A stretch of DNA of 64,000 nucleotides, taken from assembly GCF_002933855.1 (NCBI RefSeq), contig NZ_BFAQ01000044.1, positions 62,001 through 126,000 of the forward strand, in the 5' to 3' direction. Shown here piece by piece: positions 17,981-25,977 of the stretch. Positions within the stretch are counted from its first letter, which is position 1. The number at the start of each line of letters is the position of its first letter. The notes below the pieces were generated by a model. That model was not told the DNA's origin. It was given only the letters and a program-made list of their open reading frames with translations, and did not search any database. The DNA is from Vibrio penaeicida. Its GTDB lineage: Bacteria; Pseudomonadota; Gammaproteobacteria; Enterobacterales; Vibrionaceae. Position numbers and translations under genes: made by a program.

Positions 17981-18886
17981 TTAAGCAAGCTCACCTTGAA
18001 GCCAAGGCCAACCTTGTTTCTTACGGCTTAATGTGTTTTCCATCATTAACATACCGCCTTTTTCATGCTTAACGAGCTTCTCTGCCCACTCACCTTTGTA
18101 AAGAAGACGAGTTTGAGAAGTCGTGATGTCAGTTAGCATAACAGCAGCGAACGCTAGACCTTCTTCAGAGCAGCGACGCTCTAGATCAGCTTCTAGACCT
18201 TCAATCATGCCATCTACTTGCTCTAGGGTCGCAAGTTCAACCTGACCAACAACCACATCACGACCGTTAAATGGGTAAGCTTTTAAGTCTTTCTCTACGA
18301 GTTCTGCTGCAGACAAACCTTCGATGTTTGTTTTTGCAATCAGAAGATCTTTGATGAACGAGTCTACGTCTTCTACACCAGCAATTTCAGCTAGTGCGTA
18401 TACCGCGTCTTTGTCTTTCTGAGTACAAGTAGGAGAAGCAAATCCAACCGTATCGGACAAAATTGCAGACATCATCATAATTGCTAATGGCTTAGTGATT
18501 TCAGTCTCTTCCATCTTGAAAAGTGCAAATAGGATTGTACAAGTACAACCTACTGGCCAAATCCAAGCTTCTAGAGGGTTAACAGTCATCACATCACCCA
18601 GACGATGGTGATCCACAATACCTAGAATTTCAGCATCACCAATATCATCAGGAGCTTGAGCTAAGTCTGTGTAGTCAACCAACCAAATGTTTTCACCTGC
18701 TACAGAAGTTCGTAGCTCTGGTTGATCTGCGCCAGCAACTTCAAGAACGTGCTGAGTTTCACGGTTAATTTCGCCTTGGCGAATGCCTTTTGCTTCAAGT
18801 CCACGCGCTTTCAATAGCTCAGCGGTAACGATCGCACTACAGATACTGTCTGTGTCTGGGTTCTTATGACCAACTACTAGAATCAT
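17981..18886 (-). CDS. ppaC: Manganese-dependent inorganic pyrophosphatase (family II)
   Basis: Cytoplasmic enzyme that hydrolyses pyrophosphate to phosphate, a DHH-family protein of 301 aa. The N-terminal metal motifs are GHKNPDTDSICSA (about 6-18), the central DHH motif is IVDHHRLGDVM (about 89-99) and the DHHA2 part carries SRKKQGWPWLQ at the C-terminus. Family II enzymes use Mn2+ (or Co2+) and are much faster than the Mg-dependent Ppa. The promoter region is shared with the divergent dihydroorotate dehydrogenase and holds a Fur-like box (19073-19105), which would fit induction under iron limitation when Mn enzymes are favoured; that link is inference. Confidence 0.95.
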   Translation of the reverse strand: MILVVGHKNPDTDSICSAIVTAELLKARGLEAKGIRQGEINRETQHVLEVAGADQPELRTSVAGENIWLVDYTDLAQAPDDIGDAEILGIVDHHRLGDVMTVNPLEAWIWPVGCTCTILFALFKMEETEITKPLAIMMMSAILSDTVGFASPTCTQKDKDAVYALAEIAGVEDVDSFIKDLLIAKTNIEGLSAAELVEKDLKAYPFNGRDVVVGQVELATLEQVDGMIEGLEADLERRCSEEGLAFAAVMLTDITTSQTRLLYKGEWAEKLVKHEKGGMLMMENTLSRKKQGWPWLQGELA

Positions 18887-19072
18887 TTTGCTTCCTAATT
18901 ACTTTCAAATTTTGCCGACAATCACACAAAAAATCGCAAAAGAGTTTCGGTGCCTGTGACGGTAGCTTTTTCAAAAGTCGTTACTTTACCTGATTTCAAA
19001 AAAAAGTCATTCCTGATCCGAGTGAAAAGTGCAGTTTAATCTTCATTAATTGAGTACAACCAACACCATTAT

Positions 19073-19105
19073 AAATGATAATCGTTTGCATTCGCATTAT
19101 CATTT
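19073..19105. promoter_or_regulatory. Fur-like iron box
   Basis: AAATGATAAT (19073-19082) and ATTATCATTT (19096-19105) form a perfect 10-bp inverted repeat separated by 13 bases. Each arm contains the GATAAT hexamer of the Fur consensus, and TGATAATCGTTTGCA reads as a partial 7-1-7 Fur box. It lies about 190 bases from both divergent genes (pyrophosphatase and dihydroorotate dehydrogenase). Which gene it controls is not certain; a Mn regulator (Mur/Fur-like) is the alternative. Confidence 0.65.
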
Positions 19106-19301
19106 AATTAAAGTTAGCAACATACCAAGTCAATCTTGGTTACAAAAGAAAATACCCTCTTTGTGTCGGGATTATTGCGATATTTAATGGTTAATATTTT
19201 ATTTAAAGTATTAACAGGATAGAAACCACCATTGCTTCTCGTAGTGAGCTCGGCCAATTGAAGGGACATAAAAAGTCAACCAATAACAAGGATAGAAAGT
19301 C

Positions 19302-20504
19302 ATGAGCTTCCTAATCGGCGTAAGAAACCTCGTTCTGAGAGTGCTCTATCGCATCGTTCGCCCACTAATATTTCTTATGGAACCAGAACAAGCCCACTCT
19401 GTTTTGAAAAAGATGGGCGTTGCATTGGGTTCAAATGCCCTTACCCGCGGGCTAACTAGCTTACTCTTCAACTACGAAAATCAGGCACTGAATACAAAGG
19501 TAGATGGTGTAACTTACCGTAACCCTGTCGGTTTATCCGCTGGTTTCGATAAAGATGGTGAGCTAACAAAAATATACCCTTCACTAGGGTTTGGGCTCGC
19601 AGAGCTGGGATCATTTACTGGCGAAGTTTGCCCCGGCAACCCTGGTAGAAGGCTTTTCCGTATGGTGAAATCTAAAGCCATTGTCGTTTGGTATGGTTTA
19701 AACAACCAAGGTGCTGAAAAAATCGCAAAACGATTGGCTAACGTTGATTTTGGTTCACTAAGAGTGGGAATCAATGCAGCAAAATCAAATATCACACCTG
19801 AATTTGTTTTAGAGGACTCCATTCAGGATTACCTAAAAACGATGCACGCCTTCAAGGACATTGGTGATTACTTCACAATCAACATCAGCTGCCCTAACAC
19901 ACAAGATGGCGAACCGTTTGTCGATAGAGCTAACTTAGACGCATTGCTCAATGCCGTAAACGATGAAATCCGCCCTCTCACCGACCGTCCGATCTACGTT
20001 AAGTTGGCAGCCGACATTACATTGGATGAAATTAACGTCATCGTTGACGCGTGTGTGGAACACAAAATGGATGGTGTTGTGCTAACCAACCTTGCTAAGC
20101 CTGACGGAAATGAAGAACACGTGCCTGATGAGTACCCATCAGCACAAGGTAAACTTCCCAAAGGTAAAGGAGCGATGAGCGGATTGCCACTTCAACGTAT
20201 CTCTACTAACGTTATTCGTCATGTTTACCGCCGTACTCGTGGTGAGCTGACCATAATCGGTGTTGGTGGTGTATTCAGTGCAAAAGATGCTTACGAGAAG
20301 ATCACTTCTGGTGCCAATTTGCTACATATGATCACAACAATGATTTTCGACGGACCGCAAAATATCAATGAGATTAACCGCGGATTAGTGCAGCTTCTTA
20401 AACAAGATGGCTTTAATTCAATTGAAGAGGCCGTTGGTTCAAGAAACCCACTGCCAGCTTTAAAACCAACCGAATTGCAAAATCAGGAAGACAAGGCAGC
20501 ATAA
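19302..20504 (+). CDS. Dihydroorotate dehydrogenase-like protein, class 2 architecture with a Cys catalytic base
   Basis: FMN enzyme expected to oxidise dihydroorotate or a similar substrate at the membrane. The 400 aa protein has a hydrophobic N-terminal helical extension (LIGVRNLVLRVLYRIVRPL) like quinone-linked class 2 enzymes, then the barrel with VGLSAGFDKDGEL, TINISCPNTQDG and the phosphate-site block IIGVGGVFSAKDAYEKITSG. It is about 60 residues longer than usual PyrD. At the catalytic-base position the class 2 enzymes have Ser (NISSPNT), but here it is Cys197, as in class 1. It may therefore be a divergent paralogue beside a normal pyrD elsewhere; I leave the symbol blank. The gene overlaps no other and is followed 3 bases later by a 60 aa protein. 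Confidence 0.85.
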   Translation: MSFLIGVRNLVLRVLYRIVRPLIFLMEPEQAHSVLKKMGVALGSNALTRGLTSLLFNYENQALNTKVDGVTYRNPVGLSAGFDKDGELTKIYPSLGFGLAELGSFTGEVCPGNPGRRLFRMVKSKAIVVWYGLNNQGAEKIAKRLANVDFGSLRVGINAAKSNITPEFVLEDSIQDYLKTMHAFKDIGDYFTINISCPNTQDGEPFVDRANLDALLNAVNDEIRPLTDRPIYVKLAADITLDEINVIVDACVEHKMDGVVLTNLAKPDGNEEHVPDEYPSAQGKLPKGKGAMSGLPLQRISTNVIRHVYRRTRGELTIIGVGGVFSAKDAYEKITSGANLLHMITTMIFDGPQNINEINRGLVQLLKQDGFNSIEEAVGSRNPLPALKPTELQNQEDKAA

Positions 20505-20507
20505 AAC

Positions 20508-20690
20508 ATGAACGGCAATAGCTTTAATCTTATTGTACACGGTCTACCTGACGAACTTTATTCTGAATTTAAACGTGCCTTAAGAAAAGGCTATTGGCGT
20601 AATGGAGTGCTAATGACGGAAAAGCAACGTCAGGCGTGCCAGCGAGCTATTTTGGTTCGTGAAACCCGCCCTCCTGTTGCACTGCAGTAA
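20508..20690 (+). CDS. Small YeaC/DUF1315-like protein
   Basis: A 60 aa protein in which LPDELYSEFKRALRKGYWRNGVLMTEKQRQACQRAI (split here as LPDELYSEFKRAL and KGYWRNGVLMTEKQRQAC) lines up with the N-terminal core of YeaC (pattern pE-Y-L-A-GkWpdGv-LT-eQ---C). It is shorter than E. coli YeaC and lacks its C-terminal half. The function of the family is unknown. It starts 3 bases after the dehydrogenase stop, so the two are translated from one mRNA, which ends at a strong hairpin at 20713-20738. Confidence 0.7.
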   Translation: MNGNSFNLIVHGLPDELYSEFKRALRKGYWRNGVLMTEKQRQACQRAILVRETRPPVALQ

Positions 20691-20712
20691 TTAGATCCTA
20701 ATGAAAGGCTGT

Positions 20713-20746
20713 AAGGTTCGGCAACAATGCCGAACCTTTTGTTTTC
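20713..20746 (+). terminator. Intrinsic terminator
   Basis: AAGGTTCGGC / GCCGAACCTT, a perfect 10-bp stem with a 6-base loop followed by TTGTTTTC. It ends the dehydrogenase/YeaC-like transcript ahead of the convergent torA gene. Confidence 0.9.
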
Positions 20747-20799
20747 TTCATGAGTAGCACTTCAACACCCTGATATAAGGATGATAAATGTGCTGTCAT

Positions 20800-23262
20800 T
20801 TAAATCACCTCAATAGGTCCACCAAAGGATGTCACTGGCGGTACTTTTCCTGAGAACTTCTCAAAATCCACAATACATGTATTCGCGGAGGTTGCTTGTG
20901 CCAGTTCAGACGTTGGAATGTCTTGAGTTAACGTATTTGGATCGCCATAAGTACAAATCGCGCCTTCTTTTTCGTTCAGCGGTCCATACCATGCACCCTC
21001 TTCAATACGAATAACCCCTTGCGGATAGCTATCTGTTACCACTGCTCCCGCCATCAATTGGCCACGATCGTTGAATACACGTACTAAATCGCCATCTTTA
21101 ATGCCTTTTGCTTTAGCATCAACAGGGTTGATGTAAACTGGCTCACGACCTTGTACCGCATACGTTGAACGAAATTCTTCGGACTCACACATTTGAGAGT
21201 GTAAACGCTTATCTGGGTGGCAAGATTGCAGCCAGTACGGGTGCTTCTCTGAACCCGGGCCACCATGAGAACGCTCTGTTTTCTCAAACCACATTGGGTG
21301 GTCTTGGCAATGCTCGTAACCCATACGACCAATGGTGCGGCTCGAAATTTCAATGAAACCAGATGGTGTCCCCAATGCATTGATTTCAGGGTCTTTACGG
21401 AAATCAGCGTGGCGAACCCAAGGTTTACCTGTACCGAAGTCCAGAACACCTTTCTCCCAGAATTCATCAAACTCTGGCATGTCGAACTTAGCTTTGTTTG
21501 CGTTACGACAGTCTTCATAAAGCGAGCGTACCCACTCCATCTCATCCATACCACGGGTGTATTCTTTATGGCGACCAAAACGACGAGTTAGCTCTGTGAA
21601 GATGTCAAAGTCAGTACGCGACTGGAACAATGGATCCACCAGCTTCTGCATCGCCACTAAACCGCGACCAGAATACGAACCGTACACGTCGATATCGTTA
21701 CGCTCCCATTGCGTACAAGCTGGCAGTACGATATCGGAGAAACGACACGTTGCTGTCCACGCAAACTCGATAGTGACAACGGTCTGAAGTTTACGGAACG
21801 CTTTCTTCATACGGTTGCGATCCTGATGGTGATGCCAAGGGTTGTTCCCTGAGATCACCATCATTTTGTAATCTGGCAATTTCACTTTAGAGCCGTTATA
21901 GCGAATCTCTTTCCCCGGCTCCAACAAACAGTCGATCCAGCGGGCAACAGGAATGGTGCGGCTGTAGCCGTTGTAATCTTTGTTGTCCCATTTTGGCTTC
22001 ATGCCTTGGTCAAGGTTACGCGGGAAGCCACCCGGAGCAGCAAAGCCAGTAGAAGGCACACCGATACCAGAGTAATGGTGACCATAAGAAACCCCACCGC
22101 CAGGAAGGCCAATTTGCCCAACCATGGCAGCAACAACGGCTCCAGCCCAGTAAGGCTGTTCACCGTGTTCTTGGCGCTGAATACACCAGCCAAATAGAAT
22201 CTGTGTGCGACCGCTAACCAGCATACGGGCAAACTCGCGAATCTTATCCGCTTCTACTCCGCAAATCTCTGCCGCCCATTCTGGTGTTTTTTCTACTTTG
22301 TCTTTGGTTTCTCCAAGTACATATTGGATGAATGGGTCAAAGCCCAAGCAGTAGGTTTTAATGAACTCTTTATCGTGCAGGTCTTCTTTATACAATGTGT
22401 GTGCGACGGCCAACATAAACGCAACGTCTGTCATTGGGTTGATGTATAAGTGATCGTTTTGAAGATAGCGCTGTGTCTTGTTCTTCACAGGATCCACTGA
22501 GAGAACGTTGATTTCGCCTTTCGCGACCTTTTCTTTCAATTGTTCCAAGTACGGGAACGATTCGTGCGTTTCACAGTTCCAACCAACCTGAAGGTTTTTC
22601 ACTGGATCGTTCGCCCACAGAATAATGTTGTCGCTGTGCTCTAAGATTTCAGACCAAGACGTGCCTTGAGCATATACTTCGGTCGATCCCAATACGTAAG
22701 GCATAATGGTTTGACCCGCCCCCGTAGAGTAATCCCCTACTTTGGTAATGAAGTTACCGTGCATGCCCACCGCGCGTTGCATGTGGCTGGTACAACTATG
22801 GAATTGACCCGTTTGACGCCAGCCAGTTTGCCCAGCGTGTAGCGCCCAAGGACCATAATCTTTTTGTACTCGTTCCAACTCTCGGTAGAAAAGATCCAGA
22901 GCTTCATCCCAAGTTACACGGATAAAACGATTGTTACCGCGTGTATCTGCGCTGTATTTGTGCTTCTTGAGCCAGTCTAGGCGAACCATCGGATAACGAA
23001 CGCGGGATGGGCTGTAAATAATGCCCTTAATGCCGTTCAGCATATCCGTTGGGTGCGAATCCATCTCTAGTGGTTTGATTTCTTGAACTTTGCCACCGTA
23101 GATATGGGCGCGAAATGCGCCCCAGTGAGAACCGGATACTTTCCATGTCCCAGTCGTTTCCGCTGCATTTGCTGAAGCCGATGCCAATAAGCTAGGGCCA
23201 ATGACAGACGCTGCGCTCGTTGTCGCTACACCTTTAAGAAAACTTCTTCGTGTAATTGCCAT
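20800..23262 (-). CDS. torA: Trimethylamine-N-oxide reductase, catalytic subunit
   Basis: Periplasmic molybdenum (bis-MGD) enzyme that reduces TMAO to trimethylamine in anaerobic respiration. The 820 aa precursor begins with a Tat signal (TRRSFLKGVATTSAASVIG). The Mo-binding region includes GDYSTGAGQTIMPYVLGS, whose Ser is the expected molybdenum ligand, and the C-terminal cofactor domain includes NPVDAKAKGIKDGDLVRVFN. There is no N-terminal iron-sulfur Cys motif, as expected for the DMSO/TMAO reductase group. It lies 21 bases after torC. No TorD chaperone or torR/S/T regulator gene is adjacent. Confidence 0.95.
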   Translation of the reverse strand: MAITRRSFLKGVATTSAASVIGPSLLASASANAAETTGTWKVSGSHWGAFRAHIYGGKVQEIKPLEMDSHPTDMLNGIKGIIYSPSRVRYPMVRLDWLKKHKYSADTRGNNRFIRVTWDEALDLFYRELERVQKDYGPWALHAGQTGWRQTGQFHSCTSHMQRAVGMHGNFITKVGDYSTGAGQTIMPYVLGSTEVYAQGTSWSEILEHSDNIILWANDPVKNLQVGWNCETHESFPYLEQLKEKVAKGEINVLSVDPVKNKTQRYLQNDHLYINPMTDVAFMLAVAHTLYKEDLHDKEFIKTYCLGFDPFIQYVLGETKDKVEKTPEWAAEICGVEADKIREFARMLVSGRTQILFGWCIQRQEHGEQPYWAGAVVAAMVGQIGLPGGGVSYGHHYSGIGVPSTGFAAPGGFPRNLDQGMKPKWDNKDYNGYSRTIPVARWIDCLLEPGKEIRYNGSKVKLPDYKMMVISGNNPWHHHQDRNRMKKAFRKLQTVVTIEFAWTATCRFSDIVLPACTQWERNDIDVYGSYSGRGLVAMQKLVDPLFQSRTDFDIFTELTRRFGRHKEYTRGMDEMEWVRSLYEDCRNANKAKFDMPEFDEFWEKGVLDFGTGKPWVRHADFRKDPEINALGTPSGFIEISSRTIGRMGYEHCQDHPMWFEKTERSHGGPGSEKHPYWLQSCHPDKRLHSQMCESEEFRSTYAVQGREPVYINPVDAKAKGIKDGDLVRVFNDRGQLMAGAVVTDSYPQGVIRIEEGAWYGPLNEKEGAICTYGDPNTLTQDIPTSELAQATSANTCIVDFEKFSGKVPPVTSFGGPIEVI

Positions 23263-23283
23263 TTCTTTTACTCCGTCTGACGC

Positions 23284-24468
23284 TTAGTGGTGACCTTCAG
23301 CAAAATCTGAAGAGTGTTTCTGTAGGTATTTCAATACTAGGGCTTCGCTGTCTTTATCAAAGTTCACGAATGCAAGCATGCCATTGAACATGCCCGGCCA
23401 ACCGTTTGCGGTGAAGTGCGCTTCGTCTGGCTGTGTATGACACACTGAACAGTTGGTTTGATAAGCTTCTTTTGCTTTGTCCCAGATTGGTGTTACGTCA
23501 CCCAGCATGGCGGTTTTTTCCATCCACAGTTTCGTTTCTACACGTTGCCATGGTAGACCCGTCAGCTCGTCTTCTTTGGTTTCAAATGTTTTCACTAGAT
23601 CTTCATTAACAGCGGTCTCTTTAAGAAGAGAACCAATAGCGATGTTCAGGCCAAAGTCTTCCTGAATAACACGCCCAAAGCCTTTCGCTTTACGCCAACC
23701 AGAAATTTCAACCAGCACCGCATCGCCTTTATCATCAACGACTTTTACCGTCGATGCTGGGTTCAGTAATCCTGCTTCTTTGGTCATTCCAGCGTCTTCA
23801 TACATAGGTAAATGGCGAACACTTGTTACGCTGTTACCTGCGGAGTAATCGGTATTAGAAGCCAGTTGCTCCAATTCACCAATCATGCCACCTGAGCTGT
23901 CCATGTTTTTAGGCAAGTTGTGAGCGATGCCTTTGTGGCAATCGATACAGCTTTGGTCTCGCTCCGCCGCATTTTTCATTTGGATACGTGCGGCTGGCTT
24001 CATCTTCTCGAAGTCCATGGAGTCGTAGTTGTGGCAGTTTTTACATTCCAGAGACTTGTTCGCAGAGAAACGGTCCCATTCGTGTTTAGCAAGCTCAATA
24101 CGGCGCTCTTCAAATTTCTCGGGGGTACCTAAGTCGCCAAAGATCTGTGCAAACACTTCTTTTGAAGCCTGCATTTTACGGGCAATTTTTGCTGTCCATT
24201 CATGTGGAACGTGGCAGTCAGGACAAGTCGCTCGGACACCTGAACGGTTTTGCCAGTGGATGGTTTCTTGCAGTTCCTGATACACATTGTCGCGCATGGT
24301 GTGACAGCTAACGCAGAACTCTTCTGTATTCGTCGCTTCCAATGCGGTGTTAAAGCCACCCCAAAAGATAACACCTGCAATAAACCCGCCCATTGTCAGC
24401 ACACCCAAGCTGATGTGAACGGCAGGGCGAGTCATCGTGTGCCAGATTTTTACGATAAACGATTTCAT
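23284..24468 (-). CDS. torC: Pentaheme c-type cytochrome of the TMAO system
   Basis: Inner-membrane-anchored cytochrome that carries electrons from menaquinol to TorA. The 394 aa protein has one N-terminal anchor (ISLGVLTMGGFIAGVIFWGG) and five CxxCH motifs: CVSCH, CPDCH, CKNCH, CIDCH in the NapC/NirT-like half and CSVCH in the C-terminal half, which is the TorC arrangement. It is preceded by torE and followed by torA on the same strand with short gaps, giving torECA. Confidence 0.95.
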   Translation of the reverse strand: MKSFIVKIWHTMTRPAVHISLGVLTMGGFIAGVIFWGGFNTALEATNTEEFCVSCHTMRDNVYQELQETIHWQNRSGVRATCPDCHVPHEWTAKIARKMQASKEVFAQIFGDLGTPEKFEERRIELAKHEWDRFSANKSLECKNCHNYDSMDFEKMKPAARIQMKNAAERDQSCIDCHKGIAHNLPKNMDSSGGMIGELEQLASNTDYSAGNSVTSVRHLPMYEDAGMTKEAGLLNPASTVKVVDDKGDAVLVEISGWRKAKGFGRVIQEDFGLNIAIGSLLKETAVNEDLVKTFETKEDELTGLPWQRVETKLWMEKTAMLGDVTPIWDKAKEAYQTNCSVCHTQPDEAHFTANGWPGMFNGMLAFVNFDKDSEALVLKYLQKHSSDFAEGHH

Positions 24469-24512
24469 GATCTGTTCTCTTTAAAAAATTCGTTCAAAAA
24501 ATGGAGAGGGAT

Positions 24513-24689
24513 TTAACCGTGTACGCCTGGAGGACCTAAGAAAAAGACCTGCAGCATCCACACGATAAACCCGTACCCACCAACAAACATGACGCTTAAT
24601 ACGGGAAAGAGAACGACGGTAATCAGGAGAAAAGACTTCCACTCAAATGAGCGAGCTTCTTTTGGCTCCACTTTATTAACATTACTCAT
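24513..24689 (-). CDS. torE: TorE/NapE-family small membrane protein
   Basis: A 58 aa single-span protein (FLLITVVLFPVLSVMFVGGY then FIVWMLQVFFLGPPG) with the FLGPPG ending typical of the NapE/TorE family. I set the start at the ATG at 24689 (MSNVNKVEPKEAR), which has AGG six bases upstream; a longer in-frame start at 24749 adds 20 residues that do not look like part of the family. It heads torECA. Its role in TMAO respiration is not defined. Confidence 0.85.
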   Translation of the reverse strand: MSNVNKVEPKEARSFEWKSFLLITVVLFPVLSVMFVGGYGFIVWMLQVFFLGPPGVHG

Positions 24690-25179
24690 ACATTGCCTGC
24701 TTATAGTATTGATAATTTCATCTGTACCAAGTCCGGAGACCAAGTACACCTACAACTTATAATGAGAAATTTTAGAACAATCGAATCTTATGATTCAATG
24801 GTTTGGTTCCTTATATAGCAAGCTATTCGACACTTTTTTGAGCTCATACAGAGATGTGTTTAATTAACATTTTATGTGAAAATTAATGAACAGATATGAC
24901 AATTTAATATTGTTTCATATATGTTTAATTTGATTGTTTTTTGTTACAAAACACTCTTTATTAGCGTTCAAGAAACCGAGGAAAGCCGCTTCATTTCCTA
25001 ACCTACTCAGAAATAAATGTAGAATATTTGTTAAATCTAAAAGCTTCATTTGTGAGAATTTGAAGCGAATTAAAACTTTCTAACTAAAGGTATTTGCTTT
25101 AGATAAAAACTCGGATCAACAGACCTAACAAGATGTGGTGGTTTGGGTATAAAATAGGGGAAAAACAATCGAGGTTTCT
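24690..25179. promoter_or_regulatory. AT-rich divergent intergenic region between torE and the FetB-like gene
   Basis: About 490 bases with no convincing ORF. It should hold the torECA promoter. On the minus strand CTGTTCATTA (complement of 24884-24893) resembles the E. coli tor box CTGTTCATAT, and a related TGTTTCATAT occurs on the plus strand near 24910. TorR binding is a guess from similarity. No ATPase gene (fetA) is present before the permease. Confidence 0.35.
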
Positions 25180-25974
25180 ATGCAGGAATCAATTGATATT
25201 GGCTGGGTTTTCCTACTGCTTTTCTCTCTCACTCTTTGCATTCCGCTTTACATTAATCACCACTTTCAGCTTGGGCTGGCAAAAGACACATTTATCAGCG
25301 TAACAAGAATGTGTATTCAGTTGATTTTGGTGGGTGCTTATTTGGAGTTTGTTTTTGATCTCAATAGCCTAGTATTGAACGTTGTTTGGGTTTTGATCAT
25401 GGCAGGCATAGGGACAAGTGCAATCATCGATAAAGCCAAGCTCCCATTGAAACCGCTATTTTTGCCTGTGATATCGGGGCTATTGATTGGTCTTGCCCCC
25501 ATCATTATTGTGCTATGTGTTGTGGTTGTTCAGCCAACACCTGTGTATAGCTCACAATACGTTATCCCACTTTGTGGAATGCTCATTGGTAATAGCATGA
25601 ATGCCAATATCATCATGCTACAAAACTTATTCAGCGCGTTCAAAGAACGGGAAGGCGAATACCATGCCGCGCTTTCACTGGGTGCCTCTCCGACCTATGC
25701 TTCATTGCCTTTTGTTCGAACCGCTATGCAAAAAGCGTGGTCACCTATTCTTGCCTCAATGGCAACAATAGGTTTAGTTACCCTACCCGGCATGATGACA
25801 GGGCAGATTTTAGGTGGAACATCCCCCTTGGTCGCAATCAAATATCAGTTAATCATTATGATTGCGATTTTTGTCATGATGACCATATCTTTGTCGCTTT
25901 CGACCAAACTGGGGTTACGTAAAGTTCTTTCAAAAGAAGGGCGGATTTTGGTTTCAACCAAAGAGGAGAGCTAA
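25180..25974 (+). CDS. fetB: FetB-family (UPF0014) ABC permease, no adjacent ATPase
   Basis: Polytopic 264 aa protein of the UPF0014/FetB (YbbM) family, the membrane part of an iron or metal exporter. Hydrophobic segments run through most of the chain; the conserved middle contains PLCGMLIGNSMNANI and GASPTYASLPFVRTAM, and GLVTLPGMMTGQILGGTSPL follows, all family hallmarks. FetB normally pairs with the ATPase FetA, encoded next to it in E. coli; here the upstream 490 bases hold no ATPase gene and the downstream neighbour is a convergent kinase 3 bases away. It must use an ATPase encoded elsewhere or act without one. Confidence 0.88.
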   Translation: MQESIDIGWVFLLLFSLTLCIPLYINHHFQLGLAKDTFISVTRMCIQLILVGAYLEFVFDLNSLVLNVVWVLIMAGIGTSAIIDKAKLPLKPLFLPVISGLLIGLAPIIIVLCVVVVQPTPVYSSQYVIPLCGMLIGNSMNANIIMLQNLFSAFKEREGEYHAALSLGASPTYASLPFVRTAMQKAWSPILASMATIGLVTLPGMMTGQILGGTSPLVAIKYQLIIMIAIFVMMTISLSLSTKLGLRKVLSKEGRILVSTKEES

Positions 25975-25977
25975 CGA

